Source: Hathewaya massiliensis
GTDB lineage: Bacteria > Bacillota > Clostridia > Clostridiales > Clostridiaceae
NCBI RefSeq assembly: GCF_902143515.1
Contig: NZ_CABFVD010000006.1
Span: forward strand, 1-64,000
DNA length: 64,000 nt
Direction: 5' to 3'
Positions 49,617 through 56,938 of this stretch are shown here, in pieces. Within the stretch, counting starts at the first letter, position 1, and every line of letters begins with the position of its first letter. The position numbers and the translations under genes are program-made. Under the pieces are notes generated by a model, which had not been told where the DNA came from, did no database searches, and saw nothing but the letters and a program-made list of their open reading frames with translations.

Positions 49617-49706
49617 CTTCCCTCCGATGGTATTAACCATATCAGGTTCTTAGAGTTAGGACTTTATACGATAACTATCCCTCTCAGCCAAAATGGCACC
49701 CCTAGC
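49617..49706 (-). promoter_or_regulatory. TPP riboswitch (thiS operon)
   Basis: On the minus strand GCTAGGGGTGCCATTTTGG, CTGAGAGGGATAG, a P3-like stem and AACCTGATATGGTTAATACC followed by ATCGGAGGGAAG. All conserved thi-box elements are present, so the thiazole operon is repressed by thiamine diphosphate. Confidence 0.95.
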
Positions 49707-49813
49707 TATTTATTCAATTTATTAAATTAATTACATTATATCACTATATATTTACATATTCAATGTTTTGATAAAACTAATACACTTACTTATATAAAAA
49801 GTTTTACTACTAT

Positions 49814-50074
49814 TTATTCTGCATCAAAGTCAATAAAGTACTTTCTCTCTGGTGTATGTATGGTAAGGGTCGCCAAATTGATATTGTCTGCTAAAATATC
49901 CACTCTGTATTCGAACATGATGTCGTCATTTTGCTTTTTCAAGAATAAGTAACTTCCCTCTTCTTGTTCCTCGGCCTCATTACTTATTTCATCGTAAATT
50001 TTTTTGCCACTAACTTCTCCAGAATATCCTGATTTTATTATCTTTTCTTCTATTGCTTTAAAAAACTGTTCCAT
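49814..50074 (-). CDS. Uncharacterised acidic 86-residue protein
   Basis: A small soluble protein: MEQFFKAIEEKIIKSGYSGE, an acidic EISNEAEEQEEGSYLFLKKQ middle, and a beta-rich C-terminus ending KYFIDFDAE. No cysteines or membrane segment. I do not recognise a family. Upstream is purine-rich (GAAAAAGAG) but not a strong ribosome-binding site. It stands alone. Confidence 0.6.
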   Translation of the reverse strand: MEQFFKAIEEKIIKSGYSGEVSGKKIYDEISNEAEEQEEGSYLFLKKQNDDIMFEYRVDILADNINLATLTIHTPERKYFIDFDAE

Positions 50075-50165
50075 CTCTTTTTCGCTCTCTTTCTTTTTTA
50101 TATAAGTATATCATGTTTCTAAATAAAAGTAGTCCTAACCATTATTAATGATCAAATCCAAAATC

Positions 50166-50214
50166 GCATTTACTTGTGATACGGTTCTCCGTAACTAGTG
50201 TAAATGAGGTTTTT
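50166..50214 (+). repeat. Repetitive hairpin element, copy A
   Basis: GCATTTACTTGTGATACGG, TTCT, CCGTAACTAGTGTAAATG then AGGTTTTT. The arms pair (CATTTAC/GTAAATG and TACGG/CCGTA), and a T-run follows, so it can act as a terminator. A related copy lies at 53151-53199. Confidence 0.55.
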
Positions 50215-50249
50215 CCATTTTATTCTTGTGTATATATTCTACATAAATA

Positions 50250-50258
50250 TGGTATAAT
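50250..50258 (+). promoter_or_regulatory. Extended -10 promoter of the split small gene
   Basis: TGGTATAAT, a TGn-extended consensus -10 box, with only a weak -35. It would start an RNA near 50265 leading into the structured leader and small ORF. Confidence 0.7.
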
Positions 50259-50317
50259 TCTAAAGTAATATTTTGAAATCCGTAGTAGGATGGCTACGGG
50301 GGTTTTGAACGTTTTAT

Positions 50318-50363
50318 CCTCCTTATGGGCTATTGGTGAATTATTTCACTATAGCTTAGGAGG
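50318..50363 (+). promoter_or_regulatory. Hairpin that hides the small gene's Shine-Dalgarno
   Basis: CCTCCT (50318-50323) pairs with the AGGAGG ribosome-binding site (50358-50363). Inside it GGCTAT pairs with ATAGCT, and GTGAA with TTCAC. The result is an almost continuous stem that masks translation initiation. Confidence 0.75.
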
Positions 50364-50368
50364 TGGTA

Positions 50369-50422
50369 TTGGATATGTTTGATACTTTTATAAAGTGTAT
50401 ATCAGTTATTTATGTACTTTAG
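50369..50422 (+). pseudogene. Small ORF, 5' part, interrupted by the IS element
   Basis: TTG (50369) or ATG (50375) begins MDMFDTFIKCISVIYV. AGGAGG lies 5 bases before the TTG and 11 before the ATG. The frame enters the IS at 50416, and the TAG at 50420-50422 is supplied by the IS end, leaving a 15-17-residue product. The rest of the gene lies beyond the IS at 51887-52007. Confidence 0.72.
50411..50415. repeat. Target-site duplication TATGT (left)
   Basis: TATGT directly before the IS left end; the same five bases follow the right end at 51882-51886. Confidence 0.85.
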
Positions 50423-50456
50423 TTAGGCAATTTTAAAATCTAAATTAACTATTGTA

Positions 50457-50486
50457 GATAAAATATGCTTGTTAGCATATTTTATC
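50457..50486. terminator. Palindrome inside the IS, 3' of the transposase
   Basis: GATAAAATATGC and GCATATTTTATC form a 12-bp perfect stem with a 6-base loop, between the IS left end and the transposase stop. It could block transcription in either direction. Confidence 0.7.
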
Positions 50487-50540
50487 CAAACTGAATAATA
50501 ACACTTATCCAATTTAAATTTATGCATTTTTTAAAACTTC

Positions 50541-51758
50541 TTAAGCAATTTTTAGTTCTGATAAAATATCTTCTAGTTTAGTATTTTGTTTTAATTTTTC
50601 GTATATAAAGCATACAAGTGCTTTTGCCGTGAGGCTGTTTAGATACTTCTGGGTTTCACCTATAGTATTAAAATCTTTGTATTTGTAACTAACTCTAAAT
50701 AATTCTAAAAAATTATAGATTAGGAATACTATAAGAAAATATCGTTCTATAGATAAAATGCTACGCATTCTATATTTATCAAAGGCTAAATTGCTTTTTA
50801 AATACTTATATGAAGTTTCTATACTCCATCTGTGTGAATAATATTTAATTATAGTTTCTGCATTTAATAAAATGTCGGTAGACAGCAAATATACTGGATT
50901 CTTGAATCCATCATCGGTAACTTCATAGCAAATAAGTACTTTAGCATAAGGGAATTTAGCAATATTACCTTCATAGGTATATACCCTATAGTCCTTACCT
51001 TCAACTGTAACGAGGTCTAAGGTGTTAGGACTAATAAATTTTTCAAATTCTGATAATTGTAGCGAAATTCCTAATGGAGATATTTTTCTGTTAGATTTAA
51101 TTGCTCCTATTAGGTGGTAGCCCTTTGCTAAAGAAGCTTCTATTAATTTGTTATTTGTATACCATGAATCCATAAGACAATATATTTTTTCACACTTAGA
51201 TGGAGTTTTAAAAGAAGTTATAAAATCTTTTGCAATATCAACCTTAGATTTAAAATTTTTCTTTAAATCTTCGCAAAATTCCTTTTTATAGTAAGGTTTA
51301 TATTGTAAAGGAATGGATTTGTCATTTACAACAAAATTTGAAGTAACCACACAATGTGACCAAATATTTTTGCCTTCCGTATGAGAGTAATTATAAGATA
51401 GTCCTTGTATTTTCTTCGCAGATTCCTTGGAATTTACAGTATCATCTATAATCAAGAATCCTACGGATTTAGGTTTAATATTATGTTCAAGGAAAAAGTT
51501 TAAATAATTGATTCGATTGTTGTTTAAAAGACTATCGTCCCATTTAGAATGGCTTAAAAACCTGTAAATACAACTTTTGTCTTTTGAAGACAATACATTT
51601 TTAGCAATTTCAGATAAAGTTTTAGTGCCAGGTAAATTAATTAATCCATTGGCAATAGTGGTTAAATGATTAAATTGAGGCTTAGACATTCCATAGTTTA
51701 CATCATTTAAGTAATTGTAAAGTTCATCATTAATGGATACAATATTAGTACTTGGCAT
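50541..51758 (-). CDS. Transposase, IS4 superfamily (DDE, YREK)
   Basis: About 405 residues. The catalytic acids are in VGFLIIDDTVNSK (first Asp), YCLMDSWYTNNK (second Asp) and YYSHRWSIETSYKYLK (Glu in the Y-2-R-3-E-6-K signature). A central beta-strand insertion separates the second Asp and the Glu. The ATG at 51758 follows GGGAGGTAAG; an upstream in-frame start is less well supported. The frame is intact, so the element may be active. Family placement within IS4/IS701-like groups is uncertain. Confidence 0.88.
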   Translation of the reverse strand: MPSTNIVSINDELYNYLNDVNYGMSKPQFNHLTTIANGLINLPGTKTLSEIAKNVLSSKDKSCIYRFLSHSKWDDSLLNNNRINYLNFFLEHNIKPKSVGFLIIDDTVNSKESAKKIQGLSYNYSHTEGKNIWSHCVVTSNFVVNDKSIPLQYKPYYKKEFCEDLKKNFKSKVDIAKDFITSFKTPSKCEKIYCLMDSWYTNNKLIEASLAKGYHLIGAIKSNRKISPLGISLQLSEFEKFISPNTLDLVTVEGKDYRVYTYEGNIAKFPYAKVLICYEVTDDGFKNPVYLLSTDILLNAETIIKYYSHRWSIETSYKYLKSNLAFDKYRMRSILSIERYFLIVFLIYNFLELFRVSYKYKDFNTIGETQKYLNSLTAKALVCFIYEKLKQNTKLEDILSELKIA

Positions 51759-51881
51759 ACTTCTTACCTCCCGTGTTTGTATTTGTGTGGTAACTTTTAT
51801 ATAACACGGCAAGAGAAAGTATGCCATATTTATTTTTTGGTAGTATTACCAATTTAGATTTTTATTTTGCATAACTAAAGT

Positions 51882-51886
51882 TATGT
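51882..51886. repeat. Target-site duplication TATGT (right)
   Basis: Matches 50411-50415 exactly. Confidence 0.85.
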
Positions 51887-52007
51887 AATTAGATTAATTC
51901 TGAAACATAATCTTTTTATACATCATTTAAAAATTAAGATTAAATTTCTTGGTCTTGATATAGAAGTTAAAAGCAAAGAAAAAAGTGCCCCATCCTGCAA
52001 AGAGTAG
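51887..52007 (+). pseudogene. Small ORF, 3' part, displaced by the IS element
   Basis: Joining 50415 to 51887 (removing the IS and one TATGT) restores an open frame. After ...VIYV it continues IRLILKHNLFIHHLKIKIKF, then LGLDIEVKSKEKSAPSCKE and a TAG at 52005-52007. The whole protein would be 53 residues (55 from the TTG), with a hydrophobic N-terminal helix and a lysine-rich C-terminus. This part has no start signals of its own. Confidence 0.72.
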
Positions 52008-52017
52008 CACTTTTCTT
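51977..52017. terminator. Bidirectional terminator after the split small gene
   Basis: AAAAAAGTGC and GCACTTTT pair around an 18-base loop that contains the small ORF's stop codon, with T-rich runs on both strands. On the minus strand it would end an RNA started near 52174. Confidence 0.65.
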
Positions 52018-52040
52018 AATTAATTTTCAATTAATTTCAT

Positions 52041-52050
52041 CCAATAGCCC
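52041..52050. repeat. CCAATAGCCC, inverse of a leader segment
   Basis: Exact reverse complement of GGGCTATTGG at 50327-50336 in the small gene's leader, with further partial complementarity outward (AATTTCAT with TGAATT). If both were on one plus-strand RNA they could pair. Confidence 0.45.
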
Positions 52051-52077
52051 TAAAACAAAATAAATGTTCTAAGGATT

Positions 52078-52172
52078 GCTTAGTGTTGACGCACTAAGCT
52101 TTTCTTACTAGAATTCTTAGAAACTTGTTTCTTTAGAATTCTGTACTCCTCAGCTTGCCTGAGTGAGTTTCC
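52078..52172 (-). ncRNA. Candidate small RNA with rRNA-leader-like hairpins
   Basis: Three tandem stems: GCTTAGTG/CACTAAGC (52078-52099), AGAATTCT..AGAAAC/GTTTCT..AGAATTCT (52110-52142) and ACTC.CTCAG/CTGAG.TGAGT-type (52145-52168). The last two, with their 2-base spacing and GGAA flank on the minus strand, copy the architecture before 16S (14410-14470). A TATAAT lies just upstream on the minus strand (52181-52186) and a terminator at 51977-52017, which would define an RNA of about 200 bases. Confidence 0.45.
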
Positions 52173-52180
52173 TTATTTAT

Positions 52181-52186
52181 ATTATA
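52181..52186 (-). promoter_or_regulatory. Possible -10 box of the candidate small RNA
   Basis: TATAAT on the minus strand, 9 bases before GGAAACTCACTCAGG. No good -35 is visible. Confidence 0.4.
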
Positions 52187-52326
52187 TCAAATTTTTATAA
52201 AAAATAAACCTATATAATTTTTTATTTTAAAAATTTTAATCTCAATAATATAAATTACTATTTTTAGTTTACATATTGGAATTTGGCGAAATGAAGAGCT
52301 GTTCATTTCACACAACATCCCTTACT

Positions 52327-52971
52327 TTATAACATTCCTCCAAGCAAGTGTAATTGTGATGTTATAAAAAACAAGATTATTCCAATACTTAAAACTGTTA
52401 AAATCTGTTTTGATTTCTCGTATAAAACAAATATAGTTGCTCCCCATAGAAGTAATTCTAAAAAATAACTTATATCAAGATACCAAAAACCAAAATTGAA
52501 TGCTTGTCGTGTCATCACCATAAAAATAATTGCCGAAATACAAATTGATATAATATGCGTTCCTTTAGCATACCAACATATTGCTCCTAAGAAAGGCGAT
52601 ACTACGGTCATTGCAAACCAAATCATCATATATGACTTGGGATAAAATCCTACAATCATAATAGTATAGGCATAATAACTGCTTACCATCCCGACAAAGA
52701 ATAAAAAGCTATTCAAGGCTGCTCGTTTGAAGGATTTAGAGTACATAGCAATACAGATTCCACTAAAGAGCCAAACACCCATGCGTGAAAAGAAGTTTCT
52801 CAAATCCAACATCTGAAGGACATATGGCAATGAATTACTGGCTGTTTCATCTAATATCTTTGATACTATGCCAAGTGCTATTCCAACTGCAAATATTAGA
52901 ACAGAATATAATATTTTTTTAGTGATTGATATTGTAACTGGTTGTCTGATTTCATTGAAAAATTTCCGCAT
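52327..52971 (-). CDS. Polytopic membrane protein (DUF6518-like)
   Basis: About 214 residues with seven hydrophobic helices, starting MRKFFNEIRQPVTISITKKI. Conserved-looking segments are ETASNSLPYVLQMLDLRNFF, MGVWLFSGICIAMYSKSFKR and a central SYYAYTIMIVGFYPKSYM. I associate it with the DUF6518 group with moderate confidence; function unknown. The ATG at 52971 is preceded by GAGGTAAT. It stands alone between the IS region and small hypothetical genes. Confidence 0.7.
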   Translation of the reverse strand: MRKFFNEIRQPVTISITKKILYSVLIFAVGIALGIVSKILDETASNSLPYVLQMLDLRNFFSRMGVWLFSGICIAMYSKSFKRAALNSFLFFVGMVSSYYAYTIMIVGFYPKSYMMIWFAMTVVSPFLGAICWYAKGTHIISICISAIIFMVMTRQAFNFGFWYLDISYFLELLLWGATIFVLYEKSKQILTVLSIGIILFFITSQLHLLGGML

Positions 52972-52989
52972 TATTACCTCACAAAACAT

Positions 52990-53206
52990 AAATAATCTCT
53001 CCTACAAATTCCTATTTATCTATCATTTGAAAATTATTTTTCCCTTTTATTATAACATATTTTGTTAATTTATCATTACTCATGATACGGTTTTTTTAAT
53101 GAAACTCCTTATCACATTATAAGTTCTGCTAGCCAAAGCAAAGGTTTGTAGCATCACTTATGGTAGGCTTCTCCATATCACTCACAAGTGAGGTTTTTAC
53201 TTATAA
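52990..53206. other. Intergenic region with repetitive hairpin copy B
   Basis: Contains the promoter region of the membrane protein gene, CATGATACGGTTTTTTTAATG (53081-53101, partial repeat of the copy-A core), and copy B of the hairpin element at 53151-53199. No ORF is recognised. Confidence 0.4.
53151..53199 (+). repeat. Repetitive hairpin element, copy B
   Basis: GCATCACTTATGGTAGGC, TTCTCCATATCACTCACAAG and TGAGGTTTTTAC line up with copy A at 50166-50214 (shared GCAT..AC, TTCTCC, TGAGGTTTTT). The arms CACTT/AAGTG pair and a T-run follows. Confidence 0.5.
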
Positions 53207-53458
53207 TTACATCTCTTCTATATCTACTATATAACTTATACCTATACTAAATTGCTTTTCATTATCTAATAATATATATAGCATATCATCCTCTTCCTCA
53301 TCTTTAGCCAACTCTAAAAACAGTACTCTACCTTCTACTATCTTACCTTCATCATCTGTAACTCTTATCTTAGAACCTAAATCAATATACATATCCATCC
53401 CACTCATATTATTCTCTTTTGTAACCTTTATACATGGCATAATATTTGTAACTACCAT
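53207..53458 (-). CDS. Uncharacterised 83-residue protein
   Basis: A small acidic protein. Its middle (DLGSKIRVTDDEGKIVEGRV) and end (EKQFSIGISYIVDIEEM) suggest an all-beta SH3-like or Sm-like fold, with a DEEEDDMLYILLD acidic loop. The ATG at 53458 is preceded by AAGGAG at 10 bases. No family recognised; its location beside a broken recombinase suggests mobile-element cargo. Confidence 0.55.
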   Translation of the reverse strand: MVVTNIMPCIKVTKENNMSGMDMYIDLGSKIRVTDDEGKIVEGRVLFLELAKDEEEDDMLYILLDNEKQFSIGISYIVDIEEM

Positions 53459-53574
53459 TTTATTCACACTCCTTAACTTTACATATTTTATTTAAATCTA
53501 TTTATATTCTCTATTACTCTACCATGATAAGCTGGGTCTTCTTCCTCTGCATCAAATATAACTGTTCTATCTAT

Positions 53575-53811
53575 TCAAAATTCATCTAACCAACTATAAT
53601 CATATGAATCAGTCAACGAAACTATAAATACTTTATGAACTGTATTTATTATTAGGTCATCCAATATTTCTTTACGTTGTTCATCTTTATTTCTACATAT
53701 TGAATCTACTGGATACATTATAGAAACATTATATCTTTCATTTCTCCATGACTTTTTATTTATTGTATCTATATACATTCTCAAGTTTTCCACTTTAATT
53801 CTTGTATTCAA
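53575..53811 (-). CDS. Hypothetical 78-residue fragment next to the recombinase remnant
   Basis: Starts MNTRIKVENLRMYIDTINKK and contains EILDDLIINTVHKVFIVSLT. There is no clear ribosome-binding site, and the frame continues upstream (LKSAKL) toward the decayed recombinase tail. It may be part of a decayed gene rather than a functional one. Confidence 0.35.
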   Translation of the reverse strand: MNTRIKVENLRMYIDTINKKSWRNERYNVSIMYPVDSICRNKDEQRKEILDDLIINTVHKVFIVSLTDSYDYSWLDEF

Positions 53812-54440
53812 TTTTGCTGATTTAAGACTATGTTGAAAAATACTTTCAATATTATCTTTTCCATAATACTCTTTATAAACTCATATGGTATTTCCTCACT
53901 TACATCATCTGATACTGTAACTAATAATGGAGATTTCTGTTATTCAAGAGCTTTAACCTTACTATTCAGCTCTTCTTTTCTTGTTAAAAATTCATCTCTA
54001 GTTATTATTTCATCCTCATAAGCTTCAAATATTTTTTTCTTCTTTTTATCTAATTTTTCTAGTTCATTATCAATCTTTTCTAGCTCCTTCTTAACTGGAT
54101 TTATTTTTTTAGTTCTTTCCCTATTAACATTATTTACTATAGCGTTAATCATTTTTTCATTGGAGAATAGTTCTGAAATCTTACCAAAAACATACTTATT
54201 AGCTTTATCAACCATTATAGTATTAGAATTACATACTTCTGTACCTTTATTCTTCCAACTACCACAAGCATAGTATACTATTCTTTTCTTAGTTCCATCC
54301 GCTAATTTATTTGTAGTTCTCATTATCACAATTCCTGCACTACACTTAGGACATTTAAGTATTCCTGTCAATGGAAATCCCCCATCATGTACTCTTGAAG
54401 ATTTTCCCTTCTTAGAATTATATCTTGCATTCTCATTTTA
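53812..54440 (-). pseudogene. Large serine recombinase, C-terminal remnant
   Basis: An open stretch (53940-54371, extendable upstream in frame to about 54440) encodes the zinc beta-ribbon of large serine recombinases: FPLTGILKCPKCSAGIVIMR, then YYACGSWKNKGTEVC. A long coiled coil follows (ELEKIDNELEKLDKKKKKIF). After a stop, the next frame segment (53830-53937) reads VTVSDDVSEEIPYEFIKSIM, which resembles the family's C-terminal end. The catalytic resolvase domain and DNA-binding core are missing, so the gene is dead. It marks a past prophage or integrative element. Confidence 0.8.
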
Positions 54441-55515
54441 TTCTCTCCCATTTGGATTGAATTTTTGGATTTTCATTATCTCTTATATCTATATTGGCTA
54501 TCCATTTATAAGTTTTAGGCCACATTTTAAATATTCTAGCTACAAAATAAATAAATCTAAGTATGATTCTCTTCTCATTTGGAATCCATCCTCTATTTGG
54601 GATTGCTGTTATTCTGATAAGTTTTTCTTTACAGTATAAGCTATACATACCTTCTATTATACCAACTGACTTATCTCCACTTATAATAAAACTACCTTCT
54701 ATCTTTTCTCCATCTTCTATATATCTTATATCCTTAATTGAAGGTGAAAACTTTACATTAACTCCTCCTCTTTTACCATCTAATTTCATACTTTTTATAT
54801 AATAATCATCTTTAACACTTTCTAATTTATACTCAACGCCATTTCTACTAATACATCTGTTATTTTCAACTTTCATTCCTTCTATAAAGCTATTTGTAGC
54901 TTTATTCCATTCACAAATAACAGCTTCCTTTGAATACCGTGCAAAATACATTTTAGCGCCATCTATTCTTATAAATTTATCTAAGTTATGAATTTTATCT
55001 TCAATTTGTATATTAACTTCTGTATTATTCTGTCTTATAAAATAGAATCCATATAAAAAAAATACAGGTAATGCTACAGGATTAGCTGATGAAACACCAA
55101 CTGGAGCTAAAAGACTAAATGGATTTATCTTCTTATTATCATTTTCTTTTATTTTTAGTACTATTCTTCTTTTTAATTTATCTATGAATATTAACTCTAA
55201 ATCCATCCCATGTTCATCCATAATAAATTTATTTTTCTCCATATTTAAATATCTAAAATCTCCTAACCCTTTTCCAGCAACTTCAATCTTATCATTTTCA
55301 TCTCTAGGTAGTTTTTTCTCCTGATAAACATCAACATAACCATCATTTCTATAGCCTAATATCCTTAATCCTAATCCAAATTCCTTATTATTTATAGATT
55401 GAGGTTCAAACCCTTTATACACTTTATCTGGATCTTTTTCAATGTTTATTAATGCAAGACTTTCCACCTCAGATATTTCTAAGTTAAATGGTGAATAAAT
55501 AATATTTTTGTCCAC
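54433..55515 (-). CDS. Uncharacterised protein linked to a MarR regulator
   Basis: About 360 residues. A GTG start at 55515 (VDKNIIYSPFNLEISEVESL) follows GGGGTGAGG, 13 bases after the MarR stop. The mid-region has a hydrophobic segment (LLAPVGVSSANPVALPVFFL) that may span or associate with the membrane, and the C-terminus has IILRFIYFVARIFKMWPKTY, a second hydrophobic patch. The rest looks beta-rich. I do not recognise a family. Co-transcription with MarR suggests it is the regulated gene. Confidence 0.6.
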   Translation of the reverse strand: MDKNIIYSPFNLEISEVESLALINIEKDPDKVYKGFEPQSINNKEFGLGLRILGYRNDGYVDVYQEKKLPRDENDKIEVAGKGLGDFRYLNMEKNKFIMDEHGMDLELIFIDKLKRRIVLKIKENDNKKINPFSLLAPVGVSSANPVALPVFFLYGFYFIRQNNTEVNIQIEDKIHNLDKFIRIDGAKMYFARYSKEAVICEWNKATNSFIEGMKVENNRCISRNGVEYKLESVKDDYYIKSMKLDGKRGGVNVKFSPSIKDIRYIEDGEKIEGSFIISGDKSVGIIEGMYSLYCKEKLIRITAIPNRGWIPNEKRIILRFIYFVARIFKMWPKTYKWIANIDIRDNENPKIQSKWERIK

Positions 55516-55528
55516 TCCCTCACCCCTA

Positions 55529-55963
55529 TTATTTATAATTTTCTGCTTCTTTAATAAGCAATTCAATAGACTCAGCCATATTATTAAGGTGCTGTGAATC
55601 TACATTTCTAAACAATCTATCTAAAAACTCATTTCCTTGTTTTTCTGTTGTTTCTAAATACCTCATACATTTTTCAGTTATCTGAACCATAATAGCTCTA
55701 CCATCATCTAAAGATTTCTTTGTTATAATAAATCCTTTTTTCTCTAAAGATGATATCATTTGCTTTACATTCTGTCTTGTACTACCAGTAAACTTCGCTA
55801 CCTCTTTAATGGTTGGGTTCTTATTCTCCATATTTAGAATCATAATAATCAAAAACCATTGTTTAATAGTAAGTTCCTCTAAAGTATTATCACCTAGTGT
55901 TTGTAGCCTGTTGGCTAGCAATAAAATCCCCCCAAAAATAAATTGTTCCTTTAATTTTCTCAT
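55529..55963 (-). CDS. MarR-family transcriptional regulator
   Basis: A 144-residue winged-helix regulator: NTLEELTIKQWFLIIMILNM, the recognition region PTIKEVAKFTGSTRQNVKQM, and the wing KGFIITKKSLDDGRAIMVQI. C-terminal helices would form the dimer interface. GGTGAT precedes the ATG. The downstream gene starts 13 bases after its stop. It probably represses its own two-gene operon; the ligand is unknown. Confidence 0.9.
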   Translation of the reverse strand: MRKLKEQFIFGGILLLANRLQTLGDNTLEELTIKQWFLIIMILNMENKNPTIKEVAKFTGSTRQNVKQMISSLEKKGFIITKKSLDDGRAIMVQITEKCMRYLETTEKQGNEFLDRLFRNVDSQHLNNMAESIELLIKEAENYK

Positions 55964-56436
55964 CTAATCTATCACCTCGTGCATTTATGCAATATATTGC
56001 CTAATTACATTGTAACAACTTTGCCTCATTAATACAATACAAAGCTTAATTTTTATACCTCCTAATAAAGTAAGTTTATATGATGTAAATTAAATTTATA
56101 ATTCTAGCAAATTCCTATTTACTTTGTACTTGAAAATCAAATTAACATTTATTTGAACTCTTCAAGTATAATATATTTTGTAAATATTCACTGTTAAACT
56201 TATAATAGTGAATTAGGTATGATATGGCATTTTTATATATAAAAATAACCTTAGGCAAATTATATACTGACTAAGGCTAAAGAACTGATTTATTTATGAT
56301 ATGCTCCCCCCTAAATAATACTAAAGTCCTAAATACCTTAGTATTATATGGAACTTATAGGTAGCAGAAAATATTCTAAATTATAATGATACACTTTATA
56401 ATTAAATAACAGTAATTTTTAAATAGACTTATAAAT
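55964..56436. other. Gap between Nudix and marR genes
   Basis: About 470 AT-rich bases. At 56309-56343 TAATACTAA and TTAGTATTA form a 9-bp stem with a T-poor flank; ACCTTAGGCAAATTATATACTGACTAAGG nearby is a weak hairpin. No ORF is recognised. The marR promoter should lie at the left end. Confidence 0.4.
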
Positions 56437-56916
56437 TTATTGCTCTTCCGTAACAATATGTTCTACGTAATTAGGCATATTAGATAGTTTCTCAATAAAG
56501 AAATTAGGAAATGCTTTATAATTTGATAAGTCATTTATTGGCAACCAATGCATAGATTCCTTAAAACCATCTGAAAAACTATTGCTGTTAAGTTTTTGTG
56601 TTCCCCTTGACTTCATTAAAAAATAAAAAGCAATTTCATGGCAATTATACCCTTCAAGACTCCCACTACCAAGAAAGAAATTCTCATGTATAAATGCTAA
56701 TCTATCAATTTCATAATGTACCCCTGTTTCTTCATATACTTCTCTTAAAACAGCTTCTTCGGCTTTTTCACCAATATGTACTCCACCACCAATTGAATAA
56801 TAGTAATCATTGCTATCATTTTTAGCAAATAGTACAGATCCATTTTCAATAATTATTGCAGCTGCTCTGTATCTGAACCATCCATTTTCTTTTGTAAACC
56901 CACAATCATATTCCAT
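56437..56916 (-). CDS. Nudix hydrolase
   Basis: A 159-residue protein with the Nudix box GGGVHIGEKAEEAVLREVYE continuing ETGVHY, i.e. the GX5EX7REUXEEXGU pattern with all metal-binding glutamates. The N-terminus FRYRAAAIIIENGSVLFAKN is the typical first strand pair. Substrate unknown (nucleoside diphosphate derivatives in general). The ATG at 56916 follows GGAGG by 8 bases. It lies 66 bases after the AgrC-like kinase gene, possibly co-transcribed. Confidence 0.9.
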   Translation of the reverse strand: MEYDCGFTKENGWFRYRAAAIIIENGSVLFAKNDSNDYYYSIGGGVHIGEKAEEAVLREVYEETGVHYEIDRLAFIHENFFLGSGSLEGYNCHEIAFYFLMKSRGTQKLNSNSFSDGFKESMHWLPINDLSNYKAFPNFFIEKLSNMPNYVEHIVTEEQ

Positions 56917-56938
56917 AGCTCTATCCTCCATAAACAGG

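Larger units (their letters stand above)
50416..51881 (-). mobile_element. IS4-superfamily insertion sequence, 1466 bp
   Basis: Bounded by imperfect 31-bp terminal inverted repeats: ACTTTAGTTAGGCAATTTT at the left and ACTTTAGTTATGCAAAATA inward from the right, both continuing to AAAATCTAAATT (27 of 31 positions match). It is flanked by the 5-bp duplication TATGT. It carries one intact transposase gene on the minus strand. The clean duplication shows a simple insertion, into a small plus-strand gene. Confidence 0.88.

Noticed and set aside
50250-52186. par/Fst-type toxin-antitoxin pair with complementary convergent RNAs
   Set aside because: The shared GGGCTATTGG is an inverted repeat in DNA, so convergent RNAs would carry the same, not complementary, sequence; no clear antisense promoter over the small ORF was found.
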